Position numbers and translations under genes: made by a program. Under the pieces are notes generated by a model. It searched no databases. It worked only from the letters and a program-made list of their open reading frames with translations, and was not told the origin of the DNA. Shown piece by piece: positions 1 to 14,140 of a stretch of 64,000 bases of DNA. The stretch's first letter is position 1. The number at the start of each line of letters is the position of its first letter. This stretch comes from Callaeas wilsoni (Eukaryota > Chordata > Aves > Passeriformes > Callaeidae): NCBI GenBank assembly GCA_013398955.1, contig VWPU01008518.1, positions 1 through 64,000 of the forward strand, written 5' to 3'.

Positions 1-240
1 CCGGGGCCGGAGGCGGGCGGGGACCGGCGCCCGCCCCGCAGGTGAAGGCGCGGAGCATCCCCGGGGATGCTGCGGGAGCGGCCGCTGCGGGCTCTGGGGC
101 GCGAGGGCTCGTCCGCATGGGGCGGGCGGGGCTGTTTCTGTCGCCGGCAGGGGTAATTAAGATAAATAAATAATTATTTTTTTTAAAAAGACTCTTTGAA
201 TTTCGGTGGAAGGTCGCACCCCCGCCTGCCTGCCCAACTG
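1..240. promoter_or_regulatory. CpG island at left edge, probable promoter or first exon of a neighbouring gene
   Basis: The first ~165 bases are very GC-rich and dense in CpG, then the sequence drops abruptly into AT-rich DNA with a short run of TAAATAAATAA and T's. No open frame can be assigned. By human gene order the gene following the 3' end of ACTR5 is PPP1R16B, and in this window that position is the left edge, transcribed leftwards. This is an inference only. On the plus strand there is also a donor-like CAG|GTGAAG at 39-47, so a rightward transcript cannot be excluded. A perfect 18-bp palindrome sits at 54-71. Confidence 0.5.
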
Positions 241-3200
241 CCTGTGGGTAAGATTTACCCCGACTTCTGACTGGGGATGCTGCTGCCCTCACTGAAGCTG
301 GAAGGTGGATATGTGATTTAGAAAATGTTTTGCCTGGGTTTTTGGCATTAAAGATCTGAGCCCGGCAGCAGGTTCCTATTTGCCACAGAGTGATTTGGTG
401 CAAGGGATGGGGTCCCAGACAATTTTTTAGGAGGAACCAAAATCCCCCCCAATGCAATGTAACATCATGTCAGGCTTTTAGACACAGTGACTGATCCCAA
501 AAACAAATGCCATTCATGAAGTGTGCCTTATGCCAATTTTGTAGGCAGATAAGAGCCTTTGCCAGGAGTCAAACCAGTCACCGGAGCTGGGAGAGAAGCC
601 AAGAAGCCTCCTGGGCCAGGGAGTGGCACTGGGGAGCCCACACTCACCCACTGGGAGCAGAGCAGAGCAGATTCCTCATGCTGCTGTCAGATATTGTGTC
701 TGGGATCAGTTGCCTTTTCCAGGGTGAAATAGGTTTCAGAAGGTTTGGAGGATTAATCACCATGGACTCTATTTCTCCTTGGGAAAGAGCCTCCTCCAAG
801 ACTGAAGAGATCAATGGGGAGCAGCTCTGACACCGAGCTGTGGGGATTCACTGAAACCCTTCTAGCTCAAGAGAGGCCTTAGCTTTGAAATGTGAGTCAA
901 TCCTTGAAAGAGGACATGGTGTAGGTAAGTGTTCACGGGTAATAAACCTGGATCTTTGCAATTGTACAGCAGTGTGAGAGACCATCCACAGGGTGAAGGT
1001 CTGATTATGGTGGGAGCTTACTCTGACTTGTGATTGAGAGCTCTGTCCAGAATTCACTTATTACTACTGCAGCATGGCAGAACCACATTTTAAGAGTCAG
1101 CAAGTGACCCACGAAGACATGGCTTAACTGTAAAACTTGTCTTATTGCTGCCTCTGTACATGCAAAAATCTGAAAACAAAGCTGATGAGAAGAAAGCACA
1201 TCTGTGTTCTGCACCTCACTGGATCCACAGAGATATAGGTGCAGGATGGATGGAATGGGAAAAGCTTTAGCCAAGTCAGAGGTTAATTACAGCTCTGAGA
1301 CTAGACTTAGATCAGCAGCCAGGACCTCGGCAGCCCTGGGCTGCGCAGGGTGGAGGCGGCTTTCCAAAGCCCGAGTCTGGCAGCAGGAGCCTTAGCCCAG
1401 GGCACTGGAGAGCTCAGCAACTTTGCATCAGTCTCTGAAGTCCATAATTCAGCTGTCTGTTTATTGAAATTGTGTTGTAAGCACAGCTGCTTTCTGAGGC
1501 ACGTATGGAAATGAAGGGGGAGTCTCATAAATACCCTGGCTCTGAGCCAGACCAGTGAGTCAGCGTAAAGAGCTGAAATGCAGCCTAACAGCTACAAGAT
1601 ACAAAAAACCTGAAATAGCCCCAAAAACGGTCTCCCAGCCTCCTCTCGTTATCTGTTCAAATTTGGGTATCAGCGTTGTGATTGGGAAGATAAGGACAGG
1701 TACAACCTCAGCAAGATGTTACAGTGCCCAGGGCCTGGGACTGGAGAAGGTGGAGACCTTCAGGGCAGAGGGAGGGCTGAGCTCATCTAAGAGCCTGCAG
1801 GCATCTGCATCATCCTCCTTTCTGCTGGCAAATCAAACCCTTTGCTTCAGTTGCCAATACAAAGATTTGGAGCTAGAAGAAAAATACAATGTTTCTTTTC
1901 TATCAGAGTCAAAATTCACTGCACTGAGTTTTCTTTTTTTTTTTTTTCTCAGTACAAAGAAAATTTTGCAGAGACCTAAGTTAAGGAAAAAGACATTTCA
2001 AAGGTGAACTTTCATTAAAAAGCACTACTAAAGCATCCAGAACTTTCAAAGACCCAGTTCCTAGATTCCCCTTCCTCATCCAGCATTCAATCCAATTTCA
2101 CAGGTACTTTCAATCCCTCAAATTCCTTTCTTTAGGAAGCCCACTATTTGCTGGAAAGACTTCACCCAGGCCTAAGCAGGGGATTTTTCTCTTGTGCTTT
2201 TATAGCACAGAAGCTGCTCAGCGGCCAGCCGAGCCTCCTGGGTTAAACAAGCAGCTGGAAAGCTGCAGTGGCTGAAGGACACTGAGCACTCTCCGTGGCT
2301 TGGATGCACAGAAGGAGCTGCCCTGGGCTGCGCTGGGAGTTTAGAGTGAAGAAGTGAGGTGACAGCAAAAGTCCTGCCCTGCTTCTGCAGGCATGCAGGG
2401 CACGTGTGCTTGTGGTCCCTGCTTCACCCTGCAGTGCTGCTGTCAGCTTGTCAAACCTGCGGAGCGCAGGTGGGCTGCAGCCCGACATGGCACTGAACGT
2501 GCTGCTGAGGTTTCCTCTCCCCTCCCCAATTTACGCTTCCAATTTCTGCAGTTTTAGTGCCCTGGCAAAGTTTTCCTTTCATGATGTTTCAAGGTCTCCT
2601 GGTGTATTTTATCCCAGCTCAGAGCTGCTGTCTGATGGCAAGTGAGCAGTCCATGTCCTTACTTAAACCCGCTGCAGAGGAGCAAGAGGCTCTGCAGAGC
2701 AGAGGAGCACGTCCTCTCCCTGCCTGCACATCCCAACACCTCTGGGAATGCCCATGGGCACAGTCAGGCAGCACGGCGAGGGCTGGCAAGGAGAAGCAAG
2801 TCATGAGACAACAAATGAAGGCAGAAGTTGGTCAGGGCTGGTGGACACGGGCTGCTCCGAGCACAGGCTGGCCCAGTGCAGGGGGTAAAGCCAACTGGGC
2901 AAGGGAGTTACAGAAAACACTTGGGAGGGTGCTGGAAAGGAAGGTGGGTAAGATGGAGATGGGGAAACAGAAGGAAATGGGCAAACTTGCAGGTGAGGGC
3001 AGGTTTTGAACAGAAATAGTGGGAGGAAATCAGTGGTGCAGCACAGGGGGAACTGCGGGGTGGTGGGAGGGGAGGGGTGACCCAGCTGTGGGGTGCGGGT
3101 TCTCTAGAAGGCAAGGGACGAGAAAAGGAAATGATGCTCAGACCAGGCGGTTGCCAGTGGTGAAACAATATCTTAGAGAAAGATTCATGTGTAAGAACAC

Positions 3201-6200
3201 CGACATTGATTATTCTCTGTAAAACAAACAAACAACAGATTCAAAGGCTTGGAAAGCGCTGATGTCATGGGAAGGCTCTGAAATGTCTTACACATGGAAT
3301 ACCCAGGGTCTGACTTAAAAAGGAAAACTAGATGAAGGAAATCAGTAAGAGAAGAAAGGACACAGGACAACACCAAAGGAAAACTGAAAGTAGGAGCAGA
3401 ACTGTGGGAGTAAAAGAGCCAGAGGAGTAGATCTGGGATATTCATGCCTTCAGTAGAAGGCCAGGAGAGGATATCAGAGATTAGCTGAAGAATAAACCAG
3501 GATGCACAAAGAAGGTGCATACATCTGGTACAGCCAAACTAAAAAGTGCTGTAGCAAGAAAAGTCAAAAGTAACTATTATTTCATGCTCCAGCTTCAAAT
3601 CAGTAAAAAACTTTGCAAAGACTGGCAGGAGGGGCTGTGACCTTGAGGACATCACTCCACCTGCACCAGGAAAGCCCACACCAAACCGGGCAGTGAACTG
3701 GCACAAGGACTTCCCAAGACACCGACAAGCTCTCTGAGTGTACCTCACCACTGCAGAAAAAATTAAGACTTGGGATGGTGCCAGTGGCAGTTTGTACCTT
3801 GTAAATAGACCAAAAGAAGAAAAAAGATTAATTGATCAATCCCCAATATTTGTGCAACACACTCTTATCACAGGCTGCCACTCACTCCTCCTCTTCTGCG
3901 GGCACAAAGGCCAACTCCCTGCAGGCAGAACATTCAGTACCAGCCCCAGCACTCACCCAAGGCAATGAAAGCTGCACTGTAACATCCAGGACTTTCCCAG
4001 CAGGGCCACCTGCAGACACAAAGCCAGGAGCAGGTCTGGAGAGGAAAACCTCTCTAAACTCACAAAGAGCCAGGACCAGGCTGACCTATGAAGGATTTCA
4101 AGCCTTGACAGGAAAGAAATATTACAGGCTGGTGGGCAAAGATCTACAGCTTGCAAGGTTACGAGTCAAAATCCCTGTGGTTAGGAGCTGGCCGCTTGCC
4201 CAGGCTGAAACTGTATCCTGGTTATTAGCAGCCTGCTCCTCCTCATCCTCGGGCTGAAGGAACGGGCACCACCTGCCCCACCTTGTCTGGGATGCCTGTA
4301 CCCAGAACCAGTCCCCTGGTGTCAGGTGAGCACATCCATGGGGTCACTTGAGTGCCTGGCCTGAAATCCTACGGGGTTTGCTTTGAGGGGACTTGCTCTG
4401 GAGGTGGTTTTCTCCTCCCAGCTCTACACAGGCGCTGCAGTGACAAGCCAGAGCTGCTCTGCAGCGGGGCACAGTCCTCCGGAGCAGCAGCAGACCTGCG
4501 GTAGCACTGGTTTAATCTCCCAGCTACCCCTGCCTCTGTTCTAGTGCCTCAAGTCCCTGCTGTGGCCTCCCTGCTGCTGCAGCAGAGCAGAGTAACAGGT
4601 GGGGCCGGTGCCATCTCCAGAAGTTTCTGGGGAGGGCCACACAGACAGCCCAGCATTTTCTTCTGCCCATGGGTCGGGAGTGGAACACCTTTTATACTAT
4701 TGTAGCTTGTTTCCTTCCTCTCACCCTCATACAACACTTTAATACCCGTTACTTACCTTCTTCGCAGCAGTTTGGGGAGATTAATCACAAAGATCGTCTC
4801 AAGGCGCAAACTTTGCACTGGCTGGAAACTTTGGAGGTCAGCAGTGAGCTGGTTTATGTTTATTACAGACTAAAACATAAAAGCACAACACTGCTGGTGC
4901 TGCACAAGCTCACTGCACTGACACATCAGCAATAGATGCTGTCTCAGGGAGTTTAAAGGTCACAGCTACTCATGAGGAGGAGAATCTCAAAAATCACTCT
5001 CCAAAAAGAGTGAATCAGAAGCAAGACCCTCTTCCTACCTGAAATCAGGCATTTCTGGACAGCTCTGGTGTCAATGATGATGGCTTTTAGGAAGAAAATA
5101 TCACATCAGGCAAAGCAGGATGCTCCTTAAATATCTCAGCACTGGGCTACTGAAAGATGTTTTAGCATTTAGGTAAGACAATGCTATTTTATTTCTAACT
5201 GTCACTTTTGATAACGTCCTTGGGTTTCTCAGCTTCTGGCCTTGAAGAAATCACCCAGCCCATAATTTACTTGTGGTACAGGCATGGGCCTTCACCTCTA
5301 GTTCACAAAGCTGATGGAAATTTGGAAAATAATTGTCACATTCCTGTTCTCCAGCCTGGGAACTATGCCCGGAGAAAGCAGAGACTTACACAGGAACCCA
5401 GAGCAGAGCTGTGCTGCCAGGTTTGGTACATCAGCAAAATGGGCTCTACACCACCCTCAGACACCTGCAGCACCACGCAACTCTCTAACTTCTGTTTTCT
5501 TTAATCTGATAAAAAAAGTCCTGACCCAACAACACACCCCTCGATCACAGGAACACAACAGTGTTAGGTGTAATGGCAAATACAAAGAGCAACACTGGGT
5601 TTGAAAGCAAACGTCACTTTTGCAGAGGGCTGTGGTTTAGAGGGTAGGTCAGGGCACTACCAGAGGAAAACCATGACATTTTCTACACAACTCTCACACA
5701 CTGGTCCCATTAAAGGGCCTTCCACCTTCTATTAGGCAGCCATTGATTGGAATTAATTAAAATATCTCCTGTGCACTGGACTTGAAACTCATCAGTGCTT
5801 TGTCATCATCTGTGAGTTTTCTCCCCAGTTTAAGCAAATACTGTCTGATAATCTGGTTTTCAGTAAGCGCACAGAACATTTAGCCACAAAATACCCTGTG
5901 GCATTCAGGTATTTGACAAGCTGGAGGGTTTAAGGGTGTGCCTGGCATTTCTGTTTAGATATACAACTGTGCAATGTATTTTTTAATCCAAGCTCAGAGA
6001 GAAACTTGGCCTCAGAACCCTTTGGAACAGAAAAACTGCCAAACACGTTTCTGGAATCATAACCTCAAGCCCTTGGCTTGTTCTGGCACTTAAACCTTGA
6101 GATGAACCAGCCATGCTGTGTCTTGCAGCCTGCTCGGTCACCTGGTTCTGCTGTCTGAGGAGCTTCATCTTCCACTTTCCAGGTGGGTTCATTCACAGGA

Positions 6201-9200
6201 GTTTCTCTCCAACATTTCCCATGGCTCTGGTGCCTTCACTCGGGTCCTCTCCTCTCCCAGGAGTGACTGCACTCTTGGTCCCCTGGAGCAGCACCCCAGA
6301 GCGAGCCCCTGAAAGGCTGGCACTGCCACCCCTGGCTGAGCAAGCCCTCACATCGGACAGCTGGGGCAGGCTGGGCCAGCTCCAGAGAGGCCCCGAGTTC
6401 AGCAGGACTTGAGCACTTGTGAAGCAAAGGAGCACGAGGAGACTGAACGCTGGAGCTGCTGCTCCGAGCCCGGGCAGTGCTGCCCCGGCGGGAAATGATC
6501 CTGACAGGCCATGCATCTTTAATGATGCTCTCTGCACAGAACACATTTGATAGCTGAAGGCATAAAAGCCGCAGCAGGAGTGTCAGAAGCCTTTGTCCAT
6601 CTTTCAGAGCCAGATCTAGTTTCTACAGCTGACGAAAGTCCCCCTGTTAGTTTTAGCAGGGCCTGAGGAAGGAAAGCTGCAGCTTGGACTTACAGCTGTG
6701 AGAGTCAGGGGCCGGTTTATAGGGATTTAAACACAGATATTCCATGCTTAGGACTTTCACCTCTGTAGGAAGGATGGCTTTACTGGTCAGCTGCCCTGAC
6801 AGTGATGATGCTGTGCAAACACAAGACTCTGCAGCAGCAGCAGTAACCTGGGTTATGTTTTCAGAGTCCCCCGTCACACGTGCCCACTGTTTCCAAAAGG
6901 GAACATAATGCCTTTGCTCTTTAAACCCAGGAATTCACATTTAAATAATCAGCGTTTAAGAACAGCGAGAATGAGAACAAAGCAACACCAAAAGACACAT
7001 CAGGAGACAGCAGAAACTCATTCCTGTATCCGAGTTCCTTGACATTAGAAATACAGACTCAAGGTTAAGGTATCCAGCCTTAATTGAATATTCAGTATTA
7101 CACAACACACACAGCACTAAAAGCAACATCAGGATTCTTGTTTTTCCCCCCTGAGGCTATTGAGACCTGGTTTAATGATGTATCAAGACAACCTAACAGG
7201 GCAGAACACAGAGAACAAACCCCATTCCCTGGTTATGGGAAGACACAGGTCGCTCCTGCCCCAAACTCGGGTTTTATTTTGCAACACCCTAGATCTTCCC
7301 ACTTTTATCAGGATTTTAGCAAAGCAGATGAAGGTTTTTTCCCTTTCTCAGTGCATTCAGCAGTTCATTGGGGCATGGCTCTGCATCTACCGGAGGTCAG
7401 GATGTTCCTAACTGCTTTCACATGTATTCCAGTTAACTAGCCCTGGTCATGCTACAGAGCAAATGAAAGACCGTGTTTTCATAGAGATCCTAAAGAGTAG
7501 AAAAACAATCAATACCACAACTGTAACAGGAAAAGTGATGATGGCAACATACACTGTGCTACACTATTTAAAATGAGGCAAAAAAATTGATTCTAATCAA
7601 TATTAATTGGAAGTTTCCTGCTCTGATATTCTGAGTGCCTATTAAAAGTCTGGTTCACAGTTGTAACACCTAGCCTGAGCATGGACATTACTGTCCCACA
7701 GAGTTTGTCTGATATTTTTTGACACAAGGATGAACTTCCAGGAAAAAAAAATACTTAGGAAAAAAGGAACAAAACCAAGATGATGGTTGTTTCACAGCTG
7801 AGTTCTGCTCACATACTTCTCCATTTTATAACAAATAAAACTGTTAATTTCTAGTTCCCATTAGAAGATTTGGTGGCTGACCAGGCAGAGTGCAGAGAGC
7901 TTCATTTCAAGTTCTTATCAATGTCCCACATCCCCTCTTCAAGTGCAGCTGCTTGTTTAGCAATAACCACGTTTAACCATGCAGTTATTCAGCTGTTCTA
8001 AAGGCGATGGGATGGATAAAAACTCACAGCACTGGGGATGGAGTTCTCAAAAAGGAGCCTTTGCCACTTACATTACGTAAACAACACTTATTCCAGTCTG
8101 AAAGCATTACAGGTGTTGGCTCGGTAGCCAGGACAAACACGGAGCTACCACACTGCTCAAGCTCCCAGGAAAATACAAGTGCAGAAGGGAAGATGGAACT
8201 CTAGAAATGTAAGAGGACCCTGGGTAAAGTTATTCCAAAGCACACAAGACACTTCTAAATGCTAATAACTGCTCAGCATTAATTATTTTTTTTAATTCCA
8301 CCCACAGGTGAAGGAATAAAGCCCTGATGTTTGAAATGAGCACTTTTGAAGGCTCAGCAGAATTAATGGTGTAATGACTCAGTGCTGATTACCAGCAGAA
8401 CTTGAGCTGGGGACTGGTGGCACTGAACAGACCCCAAAGGGACAGGGCCAGCTCTCAGCAGTACCTGGCTGTCCCAGTGCTCTGCAAGCCTAACCCCACT
8501 CATTTCCCAAGGGTTTTTGAGAAGGATTATTCTGGAGGAGAAGGAAAGATGGGAGGATTTGTGATGTTAATCTGAGTAGTCTTAATTTGTTAAGGAGTTA
8601 CAGTATTTTTATACTCACAAGAGAAATCCAATTCTGCAGATTAGAGTGTAGGGAGAATTTGGGATGGCTGTTTCCATGGCGGGCTTGCAAGAGCTGGAGA
8701 TGGACCAGCTGCTCCTTGGTTTGAGAAGGTGCTTTGGCATCCAGGCTAAGTTATTCCCAAGGGGCAGTGGTTAAAGTGGAGGACTTCTGATCTGCCTTGT
8801 GTCAACAGACTCTGCATCCAGGTCTGTCAGCTGGGATGAAGCCTCTCAAAACAGCCACCAAAGCCTTCAAGTGTGGGGTTAAACTATGCATCCCTTCCTC
8901 AGAAACTCCTGCTCAGCACTTTGGGTCACTAAATAACATATAACACAAAATTCTATGGCTAAGCCTCATTGGTAAGGTCATAAATTTTCTTTTAATAATG
9001 TTTTAGAGGCATGTGGGGGGTGAGGCATCAGTGAAGTCACCAGAAACACAGATTTATACCTATTAAGTCTCACAGCTGCAATGAGTAATCACATTTAAAA
9101 TTATTTTCTTGGCTGTGCCTTATTCACACTATAAGAAATAATTTTTATACCTAGACTACAGCAGCCTGATGTTAAAATATCAGTACCTTGTATCAAAGAG

Positions 9201-12200
9201 ATATCCCTATCCCTGACCATGAAACAATGGGGAAAAAATCATCTAAATCTGAAATACAGTAGGAAAAAGTAAGGTTTCCAAAAGCAATGAATATTAGTTT
9301 AGGTCTGCTCCCAGGATATCAACAGAAGCTTTGTCTTATTATCAGGCTGGACACTTACAAATCACTTCATAATGCCTGAAATACAAATTCTGCTGAGCAA
9401 GGGGCAAAATCTTGCCTCTTTCTGTGGGTGGTAGGCTGTAAGTCCTCAGTCAGGTGTGTATACCTAAAAAAAATACATATACCCATGGAGTGTAACTGAA
9501 GTTTCAGGTCTGATTTATTTTTAAAAAATCAGTTTGCAGCTCTCATGAGCACAGAGATATTGTGGCTCACTTTGGAAGCCAGGCTTTGGCACACCTGGCT
9601 TGGCAGCATCCTCCCCCAGCCCAGGGAAGAGCACTGGGAGCTGCCTGGCAGAGCCCAGCCGGAGGTGGGAGATGTTGCAGTGCTCCCCTGGGGGAACAGG
9701 GGCCGCAGGGGTGAGGTGCACCCCTCTCAATGCACACGTGTAGGGAGGCAGAGAGAAAAATCCTCTCCTGCTTCCTTTGACTAATTCCTGCAGGCAACTC
9801 CTTTCATTTCTTAAGACAAGAATTAACGGAGTTAATGGGTTGCTGTAAATTCCTTGTTACTGGAAAGCTGATGCCCGACACAGGCACCCAGCAGCATTGG
9901 AAGGGAAACGTCCATGTGGTTTCCTTGGGCTCTCACATGGCCTGGGGGACACCCAATTTAGAGGTCAGCAAGAACTTTAAATTACCTCTGGACAGACATG
10001 AGCCCTTCCCCTGCCCAGAGGGGCTGCAGGAACAGCCAGGATTCCCAGGAGGAGGCACGCTGGAGGCGTGTACCTGGCTGGGCCCAGGCTTGCCCTGGCT
10101 CACGGCCTCATTTGTCCTCTGACCACCTCACCCAGTGCTACTGGACACCTCCACTGGCTGTGAATTCAAAAATAACCCAAGCCACTCCTATTCAGGTTCT
10201 CAGGGCTCTAGCACTGCCCACAACATAATGAACTCTCAGCATTAACCTCTGAAGAAGTCAGCCAACACCCCTCCACCTGTCCTGCACTGAGGGAATCATC
10301 CATTTCCCCTCAAAGCCCAACCAGCTGATGCCTTCCCCAGCGTGCCAACACAGCCACCAAACAGGAGTGCCACCAAAACCACCCGGGATCAGACACATCA
10401 ACAGAGATTCCTAGCAGAAGAATAACTCAAACAGTTAATCTGTGTCCTCTACAGCATCCCTACAGGTGACAGTCCCAGCCCTTCAGCAGTGGCACAGCCC
10501 TGCCAGGCTGGAGCTCAGCGAGTCCCCAGCAAACCTGGCAGGACCACAAAGTGCTGCTGGCACACCTGGCTGGACTTGCTCAACCTGAATCCTTCACTTC
10601 AGCGCAAGCCTGAGCATACCCACGCCACTGCTGGAGACAGGTGCCTGACTCCTGGCACTGAGCCTGTGAGACACAGGCACTGGTTTCAGCAGTGCTGCCA
10701 AAGGTGTTGCAACAGATTTTGCTTCTCCCCAGGGCCACCAGGCTGCTGACCACGCCGTGACAATTGGCTTTTTCCCTTCCATCTTCCTCCCCTTCATCAC
10801 CCCCAGTGCCCAGCCTGGCCATGCACAGCTACGGCAGGAGTGTGAGAAGGGGTCTGGGAGAAAGAGTCCACAGCCCCAGGAGCAGGAGAAGCAAAGCATA
10901 ATCCATGCTACAGATTATTCTCAGCCAGCAGAGAGATGGGGAAACAGTCTCCTTGCTGGTGATCCCTAGTGAGATGCTTCCCCTCCCTTCTTCTCTGAGC
11001 AGCTGCCATAGGAAACACTCTCAGAGCCATCATTAAGCCTCTCTTAATGCAAGAGTGAGGAGAACATTATCTTAGATATATCGACAGCTTTCTTCCCTGT
11101 TGACTGTGTGAAAACCGGTCTCTTCTACCTAGAGTAAGCATCCCTTAAGCAGAGCAAAGGGGGTTTGTGACCACTGCAGGGTTTCTGCAAGGAGCTCTGC
11201 TCACCAGGAGACAGAGACCAGAGACACCTGCCCTGCAGAAACACCATTTCAATCCCCTCCTCAGCACTCACCCATCCCACAAAGCTTAAGCCAAGCAGGG
11301 AGTTGAGCCAGGGGTCTAACAGGAGTTACAGGACTCCTTGGGAGCACCTCAGGTGGGATATCACTGGGGTTACTCCACTACAGAAGGAAAAGCAACAAGT
11401 CACAGAGAGCTGTTTGCCTCGTCTCCAAAAGCAGCCATCAATGCAAACCAACAGACCTAACATTTCTGAAATCACACAGCTGAGAATCAAACTCCTGTCA
11501 GAAAAAGCTGATTCCCAGCTGGACATCCTCCACACTCATCAACCCCATCCCTCTGAGCTCATCTCCTGCCTACCCACACCTCACCCATTAACTGAGCCCA
11601 CCACCAGGCACTCAAATGCACCCACCAACACAGCACAGGCACAGCTGGGCAGGATCCCTTTTATTCTGCAAGGATTAGAAATGCTCCAACCAAATGTGCC
11701 ATGTAATTACTGCAGTAATGTATAAAGCAGAGTGGAGGTGGTGAATAGTTCATGGTGCCTTATTTAGTGGCAGGTGATTAGTTAAGTTACAGGGTTGGGG
11801 GTTTCTTTCTTTCTTTCTTAATCTTTCACTCTTCTGTGAAAAATTCAATTTGCTTTAAGGCAGCATTGAGAACTGATAGTGACCTAATCCCTGAGCAGCT
11901 CAGACCTGACCTGCTGCAAATTCCTACCTCTATCACAAAACCACATTCCTCTCCCTGACAATACAATGGCCCCTGGATCCTTTTACCTTCAGACCCTGCC
12001 TAAAACATGGGCTGCAAAACACATTATATAATTGTGAATCAAAAGTCAAATCTGAGCCAGCAGGTGAAAATGTGTTTGGCTTGTTCTGCAAGCCTGAAAA
12101 AACAGTGTTAAATATTTTCTGTAGCTTTTCGAAGGCTTCCAGTTTTTCCTTCCCTCCTTTCCCTGTTAGGACCTTAATCTTTCTGCTCGGCAAACATTAA

Positions 12201-13045
12201 TTCTCTTTTCTTTTGCTAGTGTTAAAATTGGCATCTCTTCCTCCCTCCCGTGCACCTAATTGACCATTATCGCTAATAATGTCACCAGGAATCTGGGAGG
12301 GATACTTAATATCAAAGTACTCCTGCGGAACGGCTCAGGGAGGAACTGCAGGCAGAAATAAGCACTTATTTCTTCATTCAGCCCCGCAGTAACAGAGAGC
12401 TTGACGTACACTATCCTCCCTCTGCATTCAGAAGTTTAAGGAAATAATTTGAAGGTCATATTCTCGAGTACTAGGGTGTTCCAACACCCTGTCAGTGACA
12501 CCCAGCTGTATTCCTGAAGCACAAGGGTAATAGTGGCCTTGGACATGTGGGTGTCAGCATGCAGCCATGTGGAAGGAGAAAGCACAAATGTGTTTACATT
12601 ACACGAGAAATGCGGGCTGCAGCTCGGAGGTGAGCAGTGATGTGCGAACAAGGCTGTGGCACGTTGCACCAGGGTGTGGATAAAGCGTGTTCCAGCTGCA
12701 TCATTCTGCTCCTGCTGAAGTCATTAGTGCTGGATTTTCACCAGGAGAAGATAAACGCTCCCGGGCTCGAGGACTTGATGGCAGAATGTGCTGTACGGAA
12801 GATAAAGGGATGAGGTGTCAGTGCTGGGATTGTGATCCCTGTGGGATGCACCGGGGCGTTGCAGGGACAGCCAGCAGTGCCAGCTGCAGGCGCTGCCTCA
12901 CTCACGGCAGGGCAGGCACGGAGCCATCAAACCCTGGTTTGTACAAGAGCAACTTATAAAGGTACACCAGGACACCTTGCCAGAGCATCCCCCACACCAG
13001 AGTGCTCAACACCGATGTGCAGGAACTTAGAGCTGGATGGGAATC
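241..13045. other. Gene-poor intergenic DNA, no supported gene
   Basis: All open frames here are short, mutually overlapping on both strands, lack recognisable domains and are not linked by plausible splice sites. The sequence is ordinary unique-looking vertebrate DNA with short poly-T and TTTC simple repeats (for example around 1,930 and 11,803). I recognise no tRNA, no LINE fragment and no LTR in this stretch. Long-range enhancers or non-coding transcripts may exist but cannot be recognised from one sequence. Confidence 0.6.
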
Positions 13046-13047
13046 AG

Positions 13048-13292
13048 CCAGCCATGGAATGGGTCGGGTTGGGAGGGACCTTAGAGACCATCTCGTTCCA
13101 CCCCCTGCCACGGGCAGGGACACCTTCCACCATCCCAGGGTGCTCCAAGCCCCGTCCAACCTGGCCTGGGACACTGCCCGGGATGGGGCAGCCACAGCTT
13201 CTCCAGGCAACCTGTGCCAGGGCGTCAGCACCCTCAAAGGGAGGAATTTGTTCCTTATATTTAATCCAAATCTACCCTCTTTCAGTATAAAA
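13048..13292 (-). mobile_element. CR1 LINE 3'-end fragment
   Basis: Read on the plus strand it begins with the reversed CR1 terminus (GGAATGGGTCGGGTTGGGAG) and continues through the CR1 3'-UTR landmarks CCTGCCACGGGCAGGGACAC and GGGATGGGGCAGCCACAGC to a degenerate ACCCTCTTTCAG block. The element is therefore inserted in minus orientation and truncated at its 5' end, as is usual for CR1, the main avian LINE. No reverse-transcriptase coding part remains. Confidence 0.88.
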
Positions 13293-13598
13293 TGTCTCTA
13301 AGTGCACCGGCTCTCAGGTTTGCAAACCTTTATGAGCCTCTCTGGAAAGAGTCACTGAGGGGCTGGGCAGGACAGCAGGGCCACTGCTGCTTCCCTACAC
13401 CTTCTGCTTCCCAAAATGGCCAGGAAATGTAGTTTTTGACAAAAATTGGAGAGAGCGGTGGAAAACAGAGTATATTTTGTGAAGCTCTGACAGCCAAAGG
13501 CTTTTCATTCTTTTTTCCATGAAATGGTGCTAAGAGGAAAAGGGCTAACTTGGAAAAATCCCACTGCTCCACCAGCACCTGGGTGCACTTGTTTGGGC

Positions 13599-14140
13599 TG
13601 TGACAGAATTAATTTCTTCACAGTAGCTGGTATGGGCCTGTTTTGGGTTTGTGCTGAACACAGCGTTGATAACACAGGGATGTTTCTGTTCCTGCAGAGC
13701 AGGGCTTGCATCGTGCCAAGGACTTTTCTATTCCACCAGTGAGGAGCCTGGGGGTGCTCAAGGTGTGGGGAAGGGACACAGGTGGGACAGCTGCTCCCAG
13801 CTGACTCCAGGGACATCCCAGCCCGTGTGGCCTCATGCTCAGCACACAGAGCTGGGAGGAGAAGAGGGAAAGGGGAACGTTTGGAGTGTTTGTCTTCCCC
13901 AGCCACTGTCACACGTGATGGAGCTCTGCTCTCCTAAGGAGGGCTGAACACCTGCTGCCCATGGGAGCGGAGAATGAATTCCTTGCTTTGTTTTGCTTGC
14001 ATGTGTGACTTTTGCTTCCCATATTAAACTGCATTTATCTCAATCCATGAGTTCTCTCACTTTTCCCTCACCCCTCACACTGGGGGAGTGAGCAAGTGGC
14101 TCCATGGGGCTGAGAAGTTGGCTGGAATTAAACCACAACA
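13599..14140 (+). mobile_element. Solo LTR of an avian endogenous retrovirus
   Basis: The element starts with TGTGACAGAATTAATTTCTT and ends with TTAAACCACAACA, giving TG...CA-type termini over 542 bp. Internal landmarks match a very common avian LTR as I remember it: a block GTTGATAACACAGGGATGTT, the stretch GTGATGGAGCTCTGC, a polyadenylation hexamer ATTAAA at 14,023 followed by TTTATCTCAA, and a GGGGGAGTGAGC block near the 3' end. No internal gag, pol or env sequence is present, so this is a solo LTR left by recombination. The TATA region is decayed. I see no convincing target-site duplication. Family name left open. Confidence 0.8.
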
